Below, in pieces: positions 53,580 through 61,771 of a stretch of DNA of 64,000 bases. Numbering within the stretch: position 1 is the first letter of the stretch; each line of letters opens with the position of its first letter. The translations under genes and the position numbers were made by a program. The DNA is from CAYZJB01 sp964602985 (lineage in GTDB: Bacteria; CLD3; SB21): the NCBI GenBank assembly GCA_964602985.1, contig CAZRTJ010000009.1, positions 49,618 to 113,617 of the forward strand. Direction: 5' to 3'. A model generated the notes under the pieces. It worked only from the letters and a program-made list of their open reading frames with translations, was not told where the DNA came from and made no database searches.

Positions 53580-54167
53580 ATGAAGTGGCACGGACTCCCC
53601 ATCCTCCTTCTGGCTTCCTGCACGTCGAGTTCTCCTGCGGACGGACCGGAGGAGGCTCACAAGCGGTTCGTCGATGGCCTTCGACTGAAGAACTACGATT
53701 CGGTGTTTGCCGAGATGGACGCGAGCACGATCGCGTTCCTTCAGAATTACATCGATTCGACACGTGAAGCGTCTGAATTGATCCGCTCCCTCTATCCGAA
53801 GGGAGCGGTGTTTTCGGGCCTGCGAAGTTTGAATCTGCCATTGCCCGCGGGAGCGCTTCGAGTGGAAGACGTGGACACGTCTCGCCACTGTCGTGGCGTT
53901 TTCCTCTTGTTTTGTCAGGCGTTCTTCGCAGAAGGAACCGAGTTGGGCGGCCTGCAGAGCTGGGCGATGAGTGCGTTGGAAACGTCGCTGGTCGATTCCA
54001 CGCACGCCATCGTTGTGACGCTCGTCGGGGACACACTCCACTACGTACGCGAAGACGGTCGGTGGAAGACCCCGGCGATCTTCCGCCCGCATTTTGAGGA
54101 CATGAGTCAATTGGCCACTGTCAACCTCGAAATCGTTCGAAAGAACATAGAAACTTTCTCCCGTTGA
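53580..54167 (+). CDS. Putative lipoprotein
   Basis: 195 residues from the ATG at 53580, giving a lipoprotein signal (MKWHGLPILLLASC, Cys at 14); a longer reading from 53553 hides the signal. The mature part has helices and a beta-rich end with GDTLHYVREDGRWK, reminiscent of nuclear-transport-factor-2-like lipoproteins of the DUF4878/SnoaL type, but this is not certain. No Shine-Dalgarno is obvious. A transcript may run into the following promoter region. Confidence 0.65.
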   Translation: MKWHGLPILLLASCTSSSPADGPEEAHKRFVDGLRLKNYDSVFAEMDASTIAFLQNYIDSTREASELIRSLYPKGAVFSGLRSLNLPLPAGALRVEDVDTSRHCRGVFLLFCQAFFAEGTELGGLQSWAMSALETSLVDSTHAIVVTLVGDTLHYVREDGRWKTPAIFRPHFEDMSQLATVNLEIVRKNIETFSR

Positions 54168-54193
54168 ACCCTCAAAAACGCCGTAGATTCGGT

Positions 54194-54222
54194 TTGACAG
54201 GCGCGTGCCGATTGGGTATATT
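54194..54222 (+). promoter_or_regulatory. Promoter of the lytic transglycosylase gene
   Basis: TTGACA at 54194-54199, exactly 17 bases, TATATT at 54217-54222. It leaves an untranslated leader of about 85 bases before the ATG at 54313. Confidence 0.8.
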
Positions 54223-54312
54223 GCGCCCGACTTTGCGCCCCAGTGCAAAGACAAGAAGCAACGTGCAAGAAGCCACATGAAAGCTGTTCGACCAGATACA
54301 AAGGAGTATGGA

Positions 54313-56406
54313 ATGCTTGGGTCTTGGAGATGTTTTGGAGTTTCCATTCTCCTGCTCATGGGATGCACCGGCATGCAAGAATCGGTTCGTGAGGAACCGG
54401 TACGAGACATTGCCACCGCCCCCGACACAACAAAGAAAGAAGTTTCCGTACAGTTCCTGGAGCTAACCGATGATCCGGACGAACAAAAAGCCGATGGATC
54501 GGAGTTGCTCGTGCGGATTCGTGAGAGTTATGCACGGGCCCTGCGCTACTGGTATGTCGAACAACTTCCGGATTCCGCCCGAGTGGAATACGACCGGGCT
54601 ATTGCGGACATGCACCTGCTCAGCGAGACGCTGACGAAAGGGGATCTGGCCGATGAAGAAGAATTGGCCAACGCCAATGTGTTGAAGGAAGAACTGGAGA
54701 TCACCGAAGACGCGCTGGACCTGAAAGGTGACGAATCCAACGGAAACGGCCAGACCAACGGCGAGGGGAAGACGGAAGCGCACAACTGGCTTGCCATCGG
54801 ACTCATTGAGAATTATAAAGCCATGTTAGAGGCCAGAGGAGAATTCGACGAAGCTGTGTTCAATCAGCAGGTCGTGGAGAAGCTAGCCTTTTTCGACATC
54901 GGTCTGTCCGGACTCAATACGTTCGGTACGGTACGCGCCCCGATCACCAAGGGTCATGCCCTGGATTACTTTCCGCTCGAGACAAGCCACGAGCGCGTCC
55001 AAAAATTTGTCGAGCACTTCAAGGGTCACGGCAGTCGCACGCTGCAACACTTGTATCAGCGATACGGCCGGTATGAACACATTGTCCGCGATGCGCTGAA
55101 ATTCGAAGGTGTGTCACAGGATCTGATTTTTCTGGCCCTGGTCGAGAGCGGTTTTTCAACGCATGCCAAATCGCGGGCTCGCGCCGTCGGCCCCTGGCAG
55201 TTTGTCGTCGGCACCGCGCGGCGATACGGATTGACCGTGGATTGGTGGGTCGACGAACGGAGAGATATTTACTCCTCTACACGCGCGGCAGCTCGTCACC
55301 TGAAAGATCTGTTCTACGAATACGGTGACTGGTACCTCGCGATGGCCGCCTACAACGCGGGCGGTGGACGGGTCAATCGCGCCATTTTCAAGAATGACAC
55401 GCGCAATTATTGGGAAATGACCAAGCTGCCACGGGAAACCAAGAACTACGTCCCCTACATCATTGCGAGTGCGACGGTGGCAAAGAGTCCTGCCGATTTC
55501 GGCATTACCCTCGTCACGGACGAATCGTGGACTGTCGACACAGTCACGATTCACGAGTGTTTGGATTTACAGATCATTGCAGAATGCGCCGGCACGACCA
55601 CCGACTCCATTCGTGATATCAACCCTGCTTTGCTGCGATGGTGCACTCCGCCGACTATGCCCAGCTATCTCCTGAAAGTTCCCGCGGGTAAACGGCAGAC
55701 CTTCATCGATAACTATTCCAAAGTTCCGTGGGATAAAAAACGCAGTTGGGTTCGGTACCAAGTAAAGTATGGTGAAACACTTTCGGGGATTGCGTACAAA
55801 TACGGCACGGACCAGAAAGCCATCCTCCAGGCCAACCAACTCAAGAGTTCCGTCAATCTGATCACCGGACAATGGCTGCTGATCCCCGTTGCGCCGGCAG
55901 GTTACAAAGCCGCTGAGAAGGACAAAGAAGAAAAAGAGGTTCGAAAATCAACCTCGAACCAGGCGTCCAACACGAAATCCAATTCCGGCGGCGGCAATAC
56001 AAAAAAGAAAGACGAAAAAGCAGGGAAAAAGAAAATCGTTTACAAAGTCACCGCGGGTAACACTTTGGGTGAAATTGCGGAGTGGTACAACATCCTTGCC
56101 CAACAAATACGGGATTGGAATGGATTGTATTACGGCGATCCCATCTATCCCGGTCAACTCTTGACCCTCTGGGTGGATCCCTACATCCCAGACGACGGTT
56201 ATCGCCACGCGACCCAGAAGAAGAAGAAAGAATCCGAGACCGTCGAGCCGGGAACCAAGGTGTACGTGGTCCAGGATGGGGATACCTTACCCAGCATCGC
56301 CAAGTTGTTCGGAGTCGAGGTCAGCAGCATCAAACGGTGGAACAAGATGGCTTCAAACACGGTGCGCGTCGGAGAAAAATTGAAAATCGTTGTGGGCGAA
56401 AGGTAA
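54313..56406 (+). CDS. Membrane-bound lytic transglycosylase with three LysM domains (MltD-like)
   Basis: 697 residues from the ATG at 54313, preceded by AAGGAG at good distance; it gives a lipoprotein signal (VSILLLMGC). An upstream in-frame start at 54205 overlaps the promoter. An acidic N-terminal region precedes the SLT domain (about 245-400), with the catalytic Glu at 278 in LALVESGFSTHAKSRARAVGPWQF and a following MAAYNAGGGRVNRAI. Three LysM motifs follow (YGETLSGIAYKYG, AGNTLGEIAEWYN, DGDTLPSIAKLFG), with a Lys/Ser-rich linker. It cuts peptidoglycan to anhydro-muropeptides. Confidence 0.93.
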   Translation: MLGSWRCFGVSILLLMGCTGMQESVREEPVRDIATAPDTTKKEVSVQFLELTDDPDEQKADGSELLVRIRESYARALRYWYVEQLPDSARVEYDRAIADMHLLSETLTKGDLADEEELANANVLKEELEITEDALDLKGDESNGNGQTNGEGKTEAHNWLAIGLIENYKAMLEARGEFDEAVFNQQVVEKLAFFDIGLSGLNTFGTVRAPITKGHALDYFPLETSHERVQKFVEHFKGHGSRTLQHLYQRYGRYEHIVRDALKFEGVSQDLIFLALVESGFSTHAKSRARAVGPWQFVVGTARRYGLTVDWWVDERRDIYSSTRAAARHLKDLFYEYGDWYLAMAAYNAGGGRVNRAIFKNDTRNYWEMTKLPRETKNYVPYIIASATVAKSPADFGITLVTDESWTVDTVTIHECLDLQIIAECAGTTTDSIRDINPALLRWCTPPTMPSYLLKVPAGKRQTFIDNYSKVPWDKKRSWVRYQVKYGETLSGIAYKYGTDQKAILQANQLKSSVNLITGQWLLIPVAPAGYKAAEKDKEEKEVRKSTSNQASNTKSNSGGGNTKKKDEKAGKKKIVYKVTAGNTLGEIAEWYNILAQQIRDWNGLYYGDPIYPGQLLTLWVDPYIPDDGYRHATQKKKKESETVEPGTKVYVVQDGDTLPSIAKLFGVEVSSIKRWNKMASNTVRVGEKLKIVVGER

Positions 56407-56426
56407 TTCTCCCGAAGACCCAAAGA

Positions 56427-56813
56427 CTACTTTTCCTCGAACAGCACTTCATTCCCCCTTCGTACCCGCAACACGGCTCCGATCGCATGGCTTTCCCTTA
56501 GACGTTCTGAGAAGTAAGCAACCTCAAACTGCACGATTTCCTCAGCAGAAATCTTCTGTTTGAGTTCTTGCAGGACTTGGTAATCCAGCAGGAAAAACGC
56601 CTGACTGTTCTTGCATGGGAGGATAACTCCCCACGCAACGGATTCCATGCATTCATTTGGATCTTCGGATCCGTTGTACGTGACGGAATGTGCATGCAAG
56701 GTCGATCGTATGGTCACGCTATCCGACTGTGCCCATGCGGCGAGGGGACAAATGAATACTACCAACAACAGGACCGATGCACTGAAGAGTATATGATCCA
56801 ACCTCAAGATCAT
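56427..56813 (-). CDS. Small secreted protein of unknown function
   Basis: 128 residues from the ATG at 56813, giving a signal peptide (ILFSASVLLLVVFICPLAAWAQS). The mature ~95 residues have a Cys pair (ECMESVAWGVILPC) and a helical segment LDYQVLQELKQKISAEEIVQFEVAYF, then a basic end. No family recognised. A longer frame from 56921 would overlap the HATPase gene and lose the signal peptide. It lies 58 bases downstream of the HATPase-STAS gene on the same strand. Confidence 0.6.
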   Translation of the reverse strand: MILRLDHILFSASVLLLVVFICPLAAWAQSDSVTIRSTLHAHSVTYNGSEDPNECMESVAWGVILPCKNSQAFFLLDYQVLQELKQKISAEEIVQFEVAYFSERLRESHAIGAVLRVRRGNEVLFEEK

Positions 56814-56871
56814 CCATCTAGCGACTGTATCCTGCGTACAATTTGCTTGATCGATTCTTCTGGCGGATTTC

Positions 56872-58158
56872 CTAAAGCCCATATGTTTCAACAAGACGTA
56901 TACCGTCCTTGACTGACTCACTTGCGTTCTTTATAAAGATAGGAACCTTCGACTCAAAAGCAGTACGGAGGGCTTCAAAAAGTAAAGCATGCATGAAGCT
57001 CTGTGTGCAAATCGTCACATTTGCAAAATTCAACAGCAGTCCTTGACCACACTTAATCCGTGGCATTAGTTGTTCTCTTGAAAACCTCTCCGCTTCAACC
57101 GTGTTCTCGGAGGCGACTGCGATAACAAACTCAATCACGTCAGTCTGCGGTAAGTCGTATCGAACCCACTGATGCGTCGTCTCCTTCTTCTGACGCTCAC
57201 TCGCGATGTCTATTATTCTCTTTATCAGAGCATCGTAATCAGACACACCACGTTTTGGAATTTCAAATGCGGCTATTGTTCCTGGAAACCCTGTTTTGAA
57301 CAAATCAATCTTGTTGTTTCCCTTGGATTCGGGATCACCCTGAATCAAGAGGGATGCGCCTCTAGAGCAGAGAAGAAATTTCCCTGATGTTAACTTCGCC
57401 ATTTCACTAACGAAGAAGAGGCCCATCCCCGCATTCTGTGATGACCCTGCTTGACCCAAACGGAATGTGCCTGAATAGGATGGCCAAATCGAGTGCTCCA
57501 ATGCCACGTCCGCACCTGATATATCCGGATGACTTGCACGCAAGCTACGCTCGATTCCTATACCAGCATCCACAACCGCCACCTGAATTGAAGGCTCTGG
57601 GCCCTTGTCCATCCGTTGCGCCAGTATGATACCTCCTCTCTGATCAAAACTATGTTGAATTACATTCCTGAGAAGCTCAACCATGACATACCTAATGGTG
57701 CTTCGCACCTCTTCAGCGTCCAGATATTGCGTATTCGTCTGATCTGTGAGGGAATCGGACACAATTAGTCTCGCAATGTTTCCGGCTACAGGTTCAATGG
57801 CTGCAAAATCGTTGACTCTTGTTAATTTCACCGTCCGCCCAACCTCCGGGGCACCATGAACATCGGAGCCGTTGACTAGGTCATCTAATCCTAACGAAGC
57901 GGCAAATTTTGCACAAGGCTTTTCATGAAGATTTTCGATATATAACTTTCCGTCCTCTTGAGTGGCCAACACAGCCAAAGCAGTTATCGCCCACGGTTGG
58001 AGAACTTGGAAGTCGTCAATAGTGATTCTTTTTTCCACGGCCTCCTCGAGGAACTTCAAGAATGGTATCGGATCGGAGATGTTTGTTCTTGCGACGGATT
58101 CGTTGACTTGAATCTTGTCGATAAGCGAAAGTAACCCCCTTAATCCCCGCGAGTCCAT
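56872..58158 (-). CDS. HATPase-STAS-like regulatory protein
   Basis: 428 residues from the ATG at 58158; a GTG at 58191 would add 11 residues. A helical N-terminal domain is followed by a GHKL ATPase domain (about 160-310) with the N box VMVELLRNVIQHS, G1 VVDAGIGI and G2 NAGMGLFFVSEMA. A C-terminal DUF4325/STAS-like domain (about 360-428) has LLLNFANVTICTQSFMHALLFEAL. No His phospho-acceptor domain or membrane segment is seen, so it resembles anti-sigma/anti-anti-sigma pairs fused in one chain. Its coding sequence looks A+T-richer than its neighbours. Partner unknown. Confidence 0.8.
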   Translation of the reverse strand: MDSRGLRGLLSLIDKIQVNESVARTNISDPIPFLKFLEEAVEKRITIDDFQVLQPWAITALAVLATQEDGKLYIENLHEKPCAKFAASLGLDDLVNGSDVHGAPEVGRTVKLTRVNDFAAIEPVAGNIARLIVSDSLTDQTNTQYLDAEEVRSTIRYVMVELLRNVIQHSFDQRGGIILAQRMDKGPEPSIQVAVVDAGIGIERSLRASHPDISGADVALEHSIWPSYSGTFRLGQAGSSQNAGMGLFFVSEMAKLTSGKFLLCSRGASLLIQGDPESKGNNKIDLFKTGFPGTIAAFEIPKRGVSDYDALIKRIIDIASERQKKETTHQWVRYDLPQTDVIEFVIAVASENTVEAERFSREQLMPRIKCGQGLLLNFANVTICTQSFMHALLFEALRTAFESKVPIFIKNASESVKDGIRLVETYGL

Positions 58159-58220
58159 GAATGAAAGTAGCACGAACAACACATACTTCACATCTTTTTT
58201 TTATTCACCCATTTTTTCAC

Positions 58221-58250
58221 TTGACAACCGGGGGGTGAACCGTTTATCTT
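58221..58250 (+). promoter_or_regulatory. Promoter of the methionine operon
   Basis: TTGACA at 58221-58226, 17 bases, TTATCT at 58244-58249 (or TATCTT at 18). The predicted start of RNA is about 5-6 bases before the ATG at 58262, so the leader peptide would be translated from a nearly leaderless end. Confidence 0.8.
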
Positions 58251-58261
58251 GACCTCACGTT

Positions 58262-58351
58262 ATGAAAAACCAAGTTGCAAATAGCTCGATGATGCGAACC
58301 ATGATGATGGACATGTGTATGTGTGCCATCGGAAGGGTCGCAGTTTCATAG
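58262..58351 (+). CDS. Met/Cys-rich leader peptide of the methionine operon
   Basis: 29 codons, too short for routine gene calling. Met codons: 1, 10, 11, 14, 15, 16, 18 and 20; Cys codons 19 and 21; stop TAG at 58349-58351. The run MMRTMMMDMCMC is not expected by chance. The ORF sits between the operon promoter and an attenuator terminator, as leader peptides of amino-acid operons do. Translational stalling at the Met/Cys run when charged tRNA is low would keep the RNA at 58328-58337 free for pairing. No Shine-Dalgarno; the start is near the expected 5' end. Confidence 0.85.
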   Translation: MKNQVANSSMMRTMMMDMCMCAIGRVAVS

Positions 58352-58410
58352 CGTACGACAAAACGAAGAAACTTCAAGCCCTTCCCGATATCGAGAAGGG
58401 CTTTTTTGTT
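58294..58410 (+). terminator. trp-type attenuator: 1:2, 2:3 and 3:4 pairings with terminator
   Basis: Terminator (3:4): AAGCCCTTC at 58376-58384 with GAAGGGCTT at 58395-58403, then TTTTG. Antiterminator (2:3): ATCGGAAGGG at 58328-58337 pairs with CCCTTCCCGAT at 58379-58389 with one bulged C, which excludes the terminator. Protector (1:2): GCGAACC at 58294-58300 with GGGTCGC at 58335-58341, six of seven pairs. Segment 1 lies in the Met run and segment 2 just after it, inside the leader ORF. The pairings are mutually exclusive. Confidence 0.8.
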
Positions 58411-58454
58411 GTACAAAAAGGATCGCAATGACATAAACGAAGACAACATCAGTT

Positions 58455-58564
58455 CTTATCGAGAAAGGCAGAGGGAGCAGGCCCTGTGAAGCCTTGGCAA
58501 CCGTCCCGACGCGTGGGAGTCCGGTGCTAATTCCTGCCCCGTAGAAACGGGGAAAGATGAGTAA
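58455..58564 (+). ncRNA. SAM-I riboswitch aptamer (S-box)
   Basis: All consensus blocks are in order: CTTATCGAGAAAGGCAGAGG at the 5' side, GGCCCTGTGAAGCC, TGGCAACCG, CCGGTGCTAATTCCTGCC and GATGAG closing P1. It binds S-adenosylmethionine and shuts off the genes below. It lies 90 bases before metY, as expected for methionine genes, and starts about 45 bases after the leader-peptide attenuator. Confidence 0.96.
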
Positions 58565-58571
58565 GCGTAAG

Positions 58572-58604
58572 CCTCCTCGGATTTCCCGAGGAGGATTTTT
58601 TTTC
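58572..58604 (+). terminator. SAM-I riboswitch expression platform terminator
   Basis: CCTCCTCGG / CCGAGGAGG, nine perfect pairs with a five-base loop, then A and eight T. An alternative pairing of GGGGAAAGATGAG (58549-58561) with CTCGGATTTCCC (58576-58587) could act as antiterminator when SAM is absent. Confidence 0.92.
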
Positions 58605-58653
58605 TTTGAACGTGAGTAAGTCATCATTCCATAACTAAATCAGGAGCACTCCC

Positions 58654-59985
58654 ATGAGTTCCACCCACCGATTTGAAACGTTGCAACTGCACGCCGGCCA
58701 ACAGCCGGATCCCTTCACCAAATCACGCGCCGTGCCGATCTACCAAACGACGTCGTACGTATTTGACGACACGGATCATGCCGCCGCACTCTTTGGACTG
58801 AAACAGTTCGGAAACATCTACACGCGTATCATGAATCCTACTACGGCTGTCTTTGAAGAGCGAATTGCCGCTCTCGAAGGCGGCGTGGCCGCATTGGCCA
58901 CATCGTCCGGTCAGGCCGCACAGTTCCTCGCCATCACCACTCTGGCCCAGGCTGGAGACAACATCGTATCGACCAGCCTGCTCTACGGCGGAACCTACAA
59001 TCAATTCAAGGTTACCCTCCCCCGTCTCGGCATTGACGTGAAATTCGTGGACGGCGACGCTCCATCGGATTTTGAAGCGGCTATCGACCAAAAGACAAAA
59101 GCCCTGTACATCGAAATTATCGGCAATCCGCGGTTGAACATCCCCGACGTGGAAGCCATCGCAGACGTGGCGCACCGACATCGCATTCCGTTGATTGTCG
59201 ATAATACCTTCGGCGCAGGCGGTTACATCACGCGCCCGATCGATTACGGCGCAGACATCGTATTGCATTCAGCCACCAAGTGGATCGGCGGGCATGGCAC
59301 CTCCATCGGCGGCGTGATCGTGGACGCAGGAAAATTCAACTGGGCCAACGGCAAATTCCCGATCTTCACCGAACCGAGCCCCGGCTACCACGGACTGAAA
59401 TTCTGGGAAGTGTTCGGCGAAGGTGGACCCTTTGGGAACATCGCTTTCATCATTCGGGCACGTGTGGAACAATTGCGCGATCTCGGCGCCTCTGTCAGTC
59501 CCTTCAATGCTTTCCTGTTTCTACAGGGTTTGGAAACGCTGTCCCTGCGAGTCGAACGGCATTCGCAAAACGCGTTGCAGTTTGCCAAATGGCTGAAGAC
59601 TCATCCACAAGTGTCGTGGGTCAACTACCCGGGTCTGGAAGACCATCCCGATCATGCGCTCGCCAGGCGTCAATTTCGAGACGGCCTCTTCGGCGGAATT
59701 GTTGTTTTCGGTATCAAGGGCGGACGCGAAGCCGGGCGCAAACTCATCGACAATCTGAAATTGGCCAGCCATCTCGCGAACGTCGGAGACGCCAAAACGC
59801 TCGTCATTCACCCGGCCACCACGACCCATGAGCAACTCACTCCCGACGAACAAAAAGCATCGGGCGTGACTCCCGATCTCGTGCGTGTTTCCGTCGGGAT
59901 CGAGAACATCGCGGACATTGTTGAGGACTTCGACAACGCGTTCCGCACACTCACGTCGGAGGACGTGACGGCGAAGGTCGCCTGA
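58654..59985 (+). CDS. metY: O-acetylhomoserine aminocarboxypropyltransferase
   Basis: 443 residues, normal length. PLP enzyme making homocysteine from O-acetylhomoserine and sulfide. Signatures: FETLQLHAGQQPDP, the YTRIMNPTTAVFEERIAALEGG block, the SATKWIGGHGTSIGGV block with the PLP Lys, FNAFLFLQGLETLSLR, and VIHPATTTHEQLTPDEQ with the late RVSVGIENIADIVEDF. It is first in the operon under the riboswitch and overlaps metX (TGATG). Confidence 0.97.
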   Translation: MSSTHRFETLQLHAGQQPDPFTKSRAVPIYQTTSYVFDDTDHAAALFGLKQFGNIYTRIMNPTTAVFEERIAALEGGVAALATSSGQAAQFLAITTLAQAGDNIVSTSLLYGGTYNQFKVTLPRLGIDVKFVDGDAPSDFEAAIDQKTKALYIEIIGNPRLNIPDVEAIADVAHRHRIPLIVDNTFGAGGYITRPIDYGADIVLHSATKWIGGHGTSIGGVIVDAGKFNWANGKFPIFTEPSPGYHGLKFWEVFGEGGPFGNIAFIIRARVEQLRDLGASVSPFNAFLFLQGLETLSLRVERHSQNALQFAKWLKTHPQVSWVNYPGLEDHPDHALARRQFRDGLFGGIVVFGIKGGREAGRKLIDNLKLASHLANVGDAKTLVIHPATTTHEQLTPDEQKASGVTPDLVRVSVGIENIADIVEDFDNAFRTLTSEDVTAKVA

Positions 59986-61028
59986 TGCTGACGGTCAAGG
60001 ACACATTCATCGTGTGCGAACCCTTCCGGCTGGAATCAGGCGCCGTCCTACCCAACGTCGAGGTTGCGTATGAGACCTACGGGCGCCTGAATTCCTCCGG
60101 AGACAATGCTGTCCTCGTCTGCCATGCCCTCACCGGAAGCGCACATGCGGCGGGAGCTGACGGTTGGTGGGGTCCCTTGATCGGTCCCGGATGTCTGCTC
60201 GATACGAATCGCTATTACGTCGTGTGCAGTAATCTCCTGGGCAGTTGTTACGGCTCGACCGGACCGACCAGTCTGAATGTCGAATCCGGTCGGCCGTACG
60301 GCTGGAATTTTCCCGAAATCACGGTACGGGACATGGTCAATCTCCAACGTCAATGGATCGATGCTCTCGGTATTGCGCAGGCGGTCGCCATCGGAGGGTC
60401 CCTCGGTGGAATGGTTGCGTTGGAATGGGCGCTTCTATTTCCCGAACGCATTTCTGCCGCGATTCTGATTGCCACCTCCGCGGCACATTCGCCCTGGGCG
60501 ATCGGATGGAACCACGTCGCCCGGCTCGCCATTCAGATGGATCCTGCATGGACGCAATCTCACGGAGCGTCCGCACCGCAGGGTCTGTCGCTGGCGCGCG
60601 CGATCTCGATGCTCAGCTTTCGATCCTTCGAATCGTTTGAGCAGCGCATGGGACGCACACACACGGGCGAGATGTTTTCGATTGCTTCGTATTTGCGACA
60701 TCAGGGAAACAAACTGGTCGATCGTTTTGATCCGCGCGCCTACGTCACTCTCACGCATGCGATGGACTCCCACGATATCTCGCGGGATCGCAGTTCGGTG
60801 GAGGACGTGCTCGCGGGATTGTCCATGCCCGTCCTGTCCGTGGGGATCTCGAGCGACGTCCTGTACCCCGCGCGGGAACAGCGGAGGATCGCCCATTCCC
60901 TGCCCAATGCAGAATACCAGGAGATCCTCTCCCCCCACGGACACGACGCGTTTCTTATCGAGTTTGATCAACTGCATTCTCTCATCACACCTTTCCTGGA
61001 GAACATTCATGATTTCGTTGCAAAATAG
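59985..61028 (+). CDS. metX: Homoserine O-acetyltransferase
   Basis: 347 residues. Alpha/beta-hydrolase fold. VEVAYETYGRLNSSGDNAVLVCHALTGSAHA, GPGCLLDTNRYYVVCSNLLGSCYGSTGP, and the nucleophile Ser in AIGGSLGGMVALEWAL; the late Asp/His pair is in SSDVLYPAREQ and SPHGHDAFLIE. It makes the O-acetylhomoserine used by MetY. Whether acetyl or succinyl is the true acyl group is not read here; MetY as partner points to acetyl. It overlaps metY and the SDR gene. Confidence 0.96.
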   Translation: MLTVKDTFIVCEPFRLESGAVLPNVEVAYETYGRLNSSGDNAVLVCHALTGSAHAAGADGWWGPLIGPGCLLDTNRYYVVCSNLLGSCYGSTGPTSLNVESGRPYGWNFPEITVRDMVNLQRQWIDALGIAQAVAIGGSLGGMVALEWALLFPERISAAILIATSAAHSPWAIGWNHVARLAIQMDPAWTQSHGASAPQGLSLARAISMLSFRSFESFEQRMGRTHTGEMFSIASYLRHQGNKLVDRFDPRAYVTLTHAMDSHDISRDRSSVEDVLAGLSMPVLSVGISSDVLYPAREQRRIAHSLPNAEYQEILSPHGHDAFLIEFDQLHSLITPFLENIHDFVAK

Positions 61029-61761
61029 AATCGCCGTTGTCACCGGCGGGTCGCGCGGCATCGGAGCCGCCATCGTAAAGCTATTGGCACAAGCGGGCAC
61101 CGACGTTGTGATCAACTACGTCGCTCACGAAAAAGAAGCCAAAGAAACGGCACAGGCCGTAACGTCCCTCGGCCGCAAGGCGGTGCTGCACCAGGGCAAT
61201 CTGGCGCTCCGCGCGTGCGCGGAGGATTTGATTCGTACAGCGATTCGCGCGTTCGATCGTATCGACATTCTCGTCAACAACGCCGGCATCTGGACATTCG
61301 GCTCGATCGGAGAACTCGATCCACAGATCTGGGACGAAACGATCGACGTCAATCTGAAGAGCGCTGTCAACGTCACCAATGCCGCCGTTCGATACCTCCG
61401 CGCTACTCGCGGACGAATCATCAACATCACATCGACAGCGGGCCAGCGCGGAGAGGCCGGACACTCCCACTACGCCGCGTCCAAAGCCGGACTCATCGCT
61501 CTGACAAAATCGTGGGCGATTGAACTCGCCAGGGACGGCATCCTCGTCAATTCCGTTTCACCCGGCTGGGTCGATACCGAGATGAACAAGGAAGTTTTTG
61601 CCGACGCGAAATTCCGCGAGGCGGCGGCGGCCGGGATCCCCCTCGGACGAATTGCCAGCGCCGAAGATGTGGCCGGACCCGTATTGTTCCTGGCGTCAGA
61701 TCTGGCGCGGCATATCACCGGCTCCAGCATCAATGTCAACGGCGGATCCGTCTTGATCTAG
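61009..61761 (+). CDS. Short-chain dehydrogenase/reductase (FabG-like)
   Basis: 250 residues from the ATG at 61009 with GGAG upstream, overlapping metX by 20 bases; a longer open frame upstream is a shadow of metX. Classical SDR: VVTGGSRGIGAAI binds NAD(P), NNAGIW, the Ser of NITSTAGQRGEAG, YAASKAG with Tyr and Lys, and VSPGWVDTEM. The nearest well-known relatives are 3-oxoacyl-ACP reductases, but its place between metX and aspartokinase suggests a different or housekeeping substrate. Confidence 0.93.
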   Translation: MISLQNRIAVVTGGSRGIGAAIVKLLAQAGTDVVINYVAHEKEAKETAQAVTSLGRKAVLHQGNLALRACAEDLIRTAIRAFDRIDILVNNAGIWTFGSIGELDPQIWDETIDVNLKSAVNVTNAAVRYLRATRGRIINITSTAGQRGEAGHSHYAASKAGLIALTKSWAIELARDGILVNSVSPGWVDTEMNKEVFADAKFREAAAAGIPLGRIASAEDVAGPVLFLASDLARHITGSSINVNGGSVLI

Positions 61762-61771
61762 GACTCGTCAT

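Noticed and set aside
60469..61008. Upstream extension of the SDR frame inside metX
   Set aside because: The residues do not fit an SDR, while the metX frame carries all its catalytic motifs. The ATG at 61009 has a Shine-Dalgarno and begins right before the Rossmann motif.
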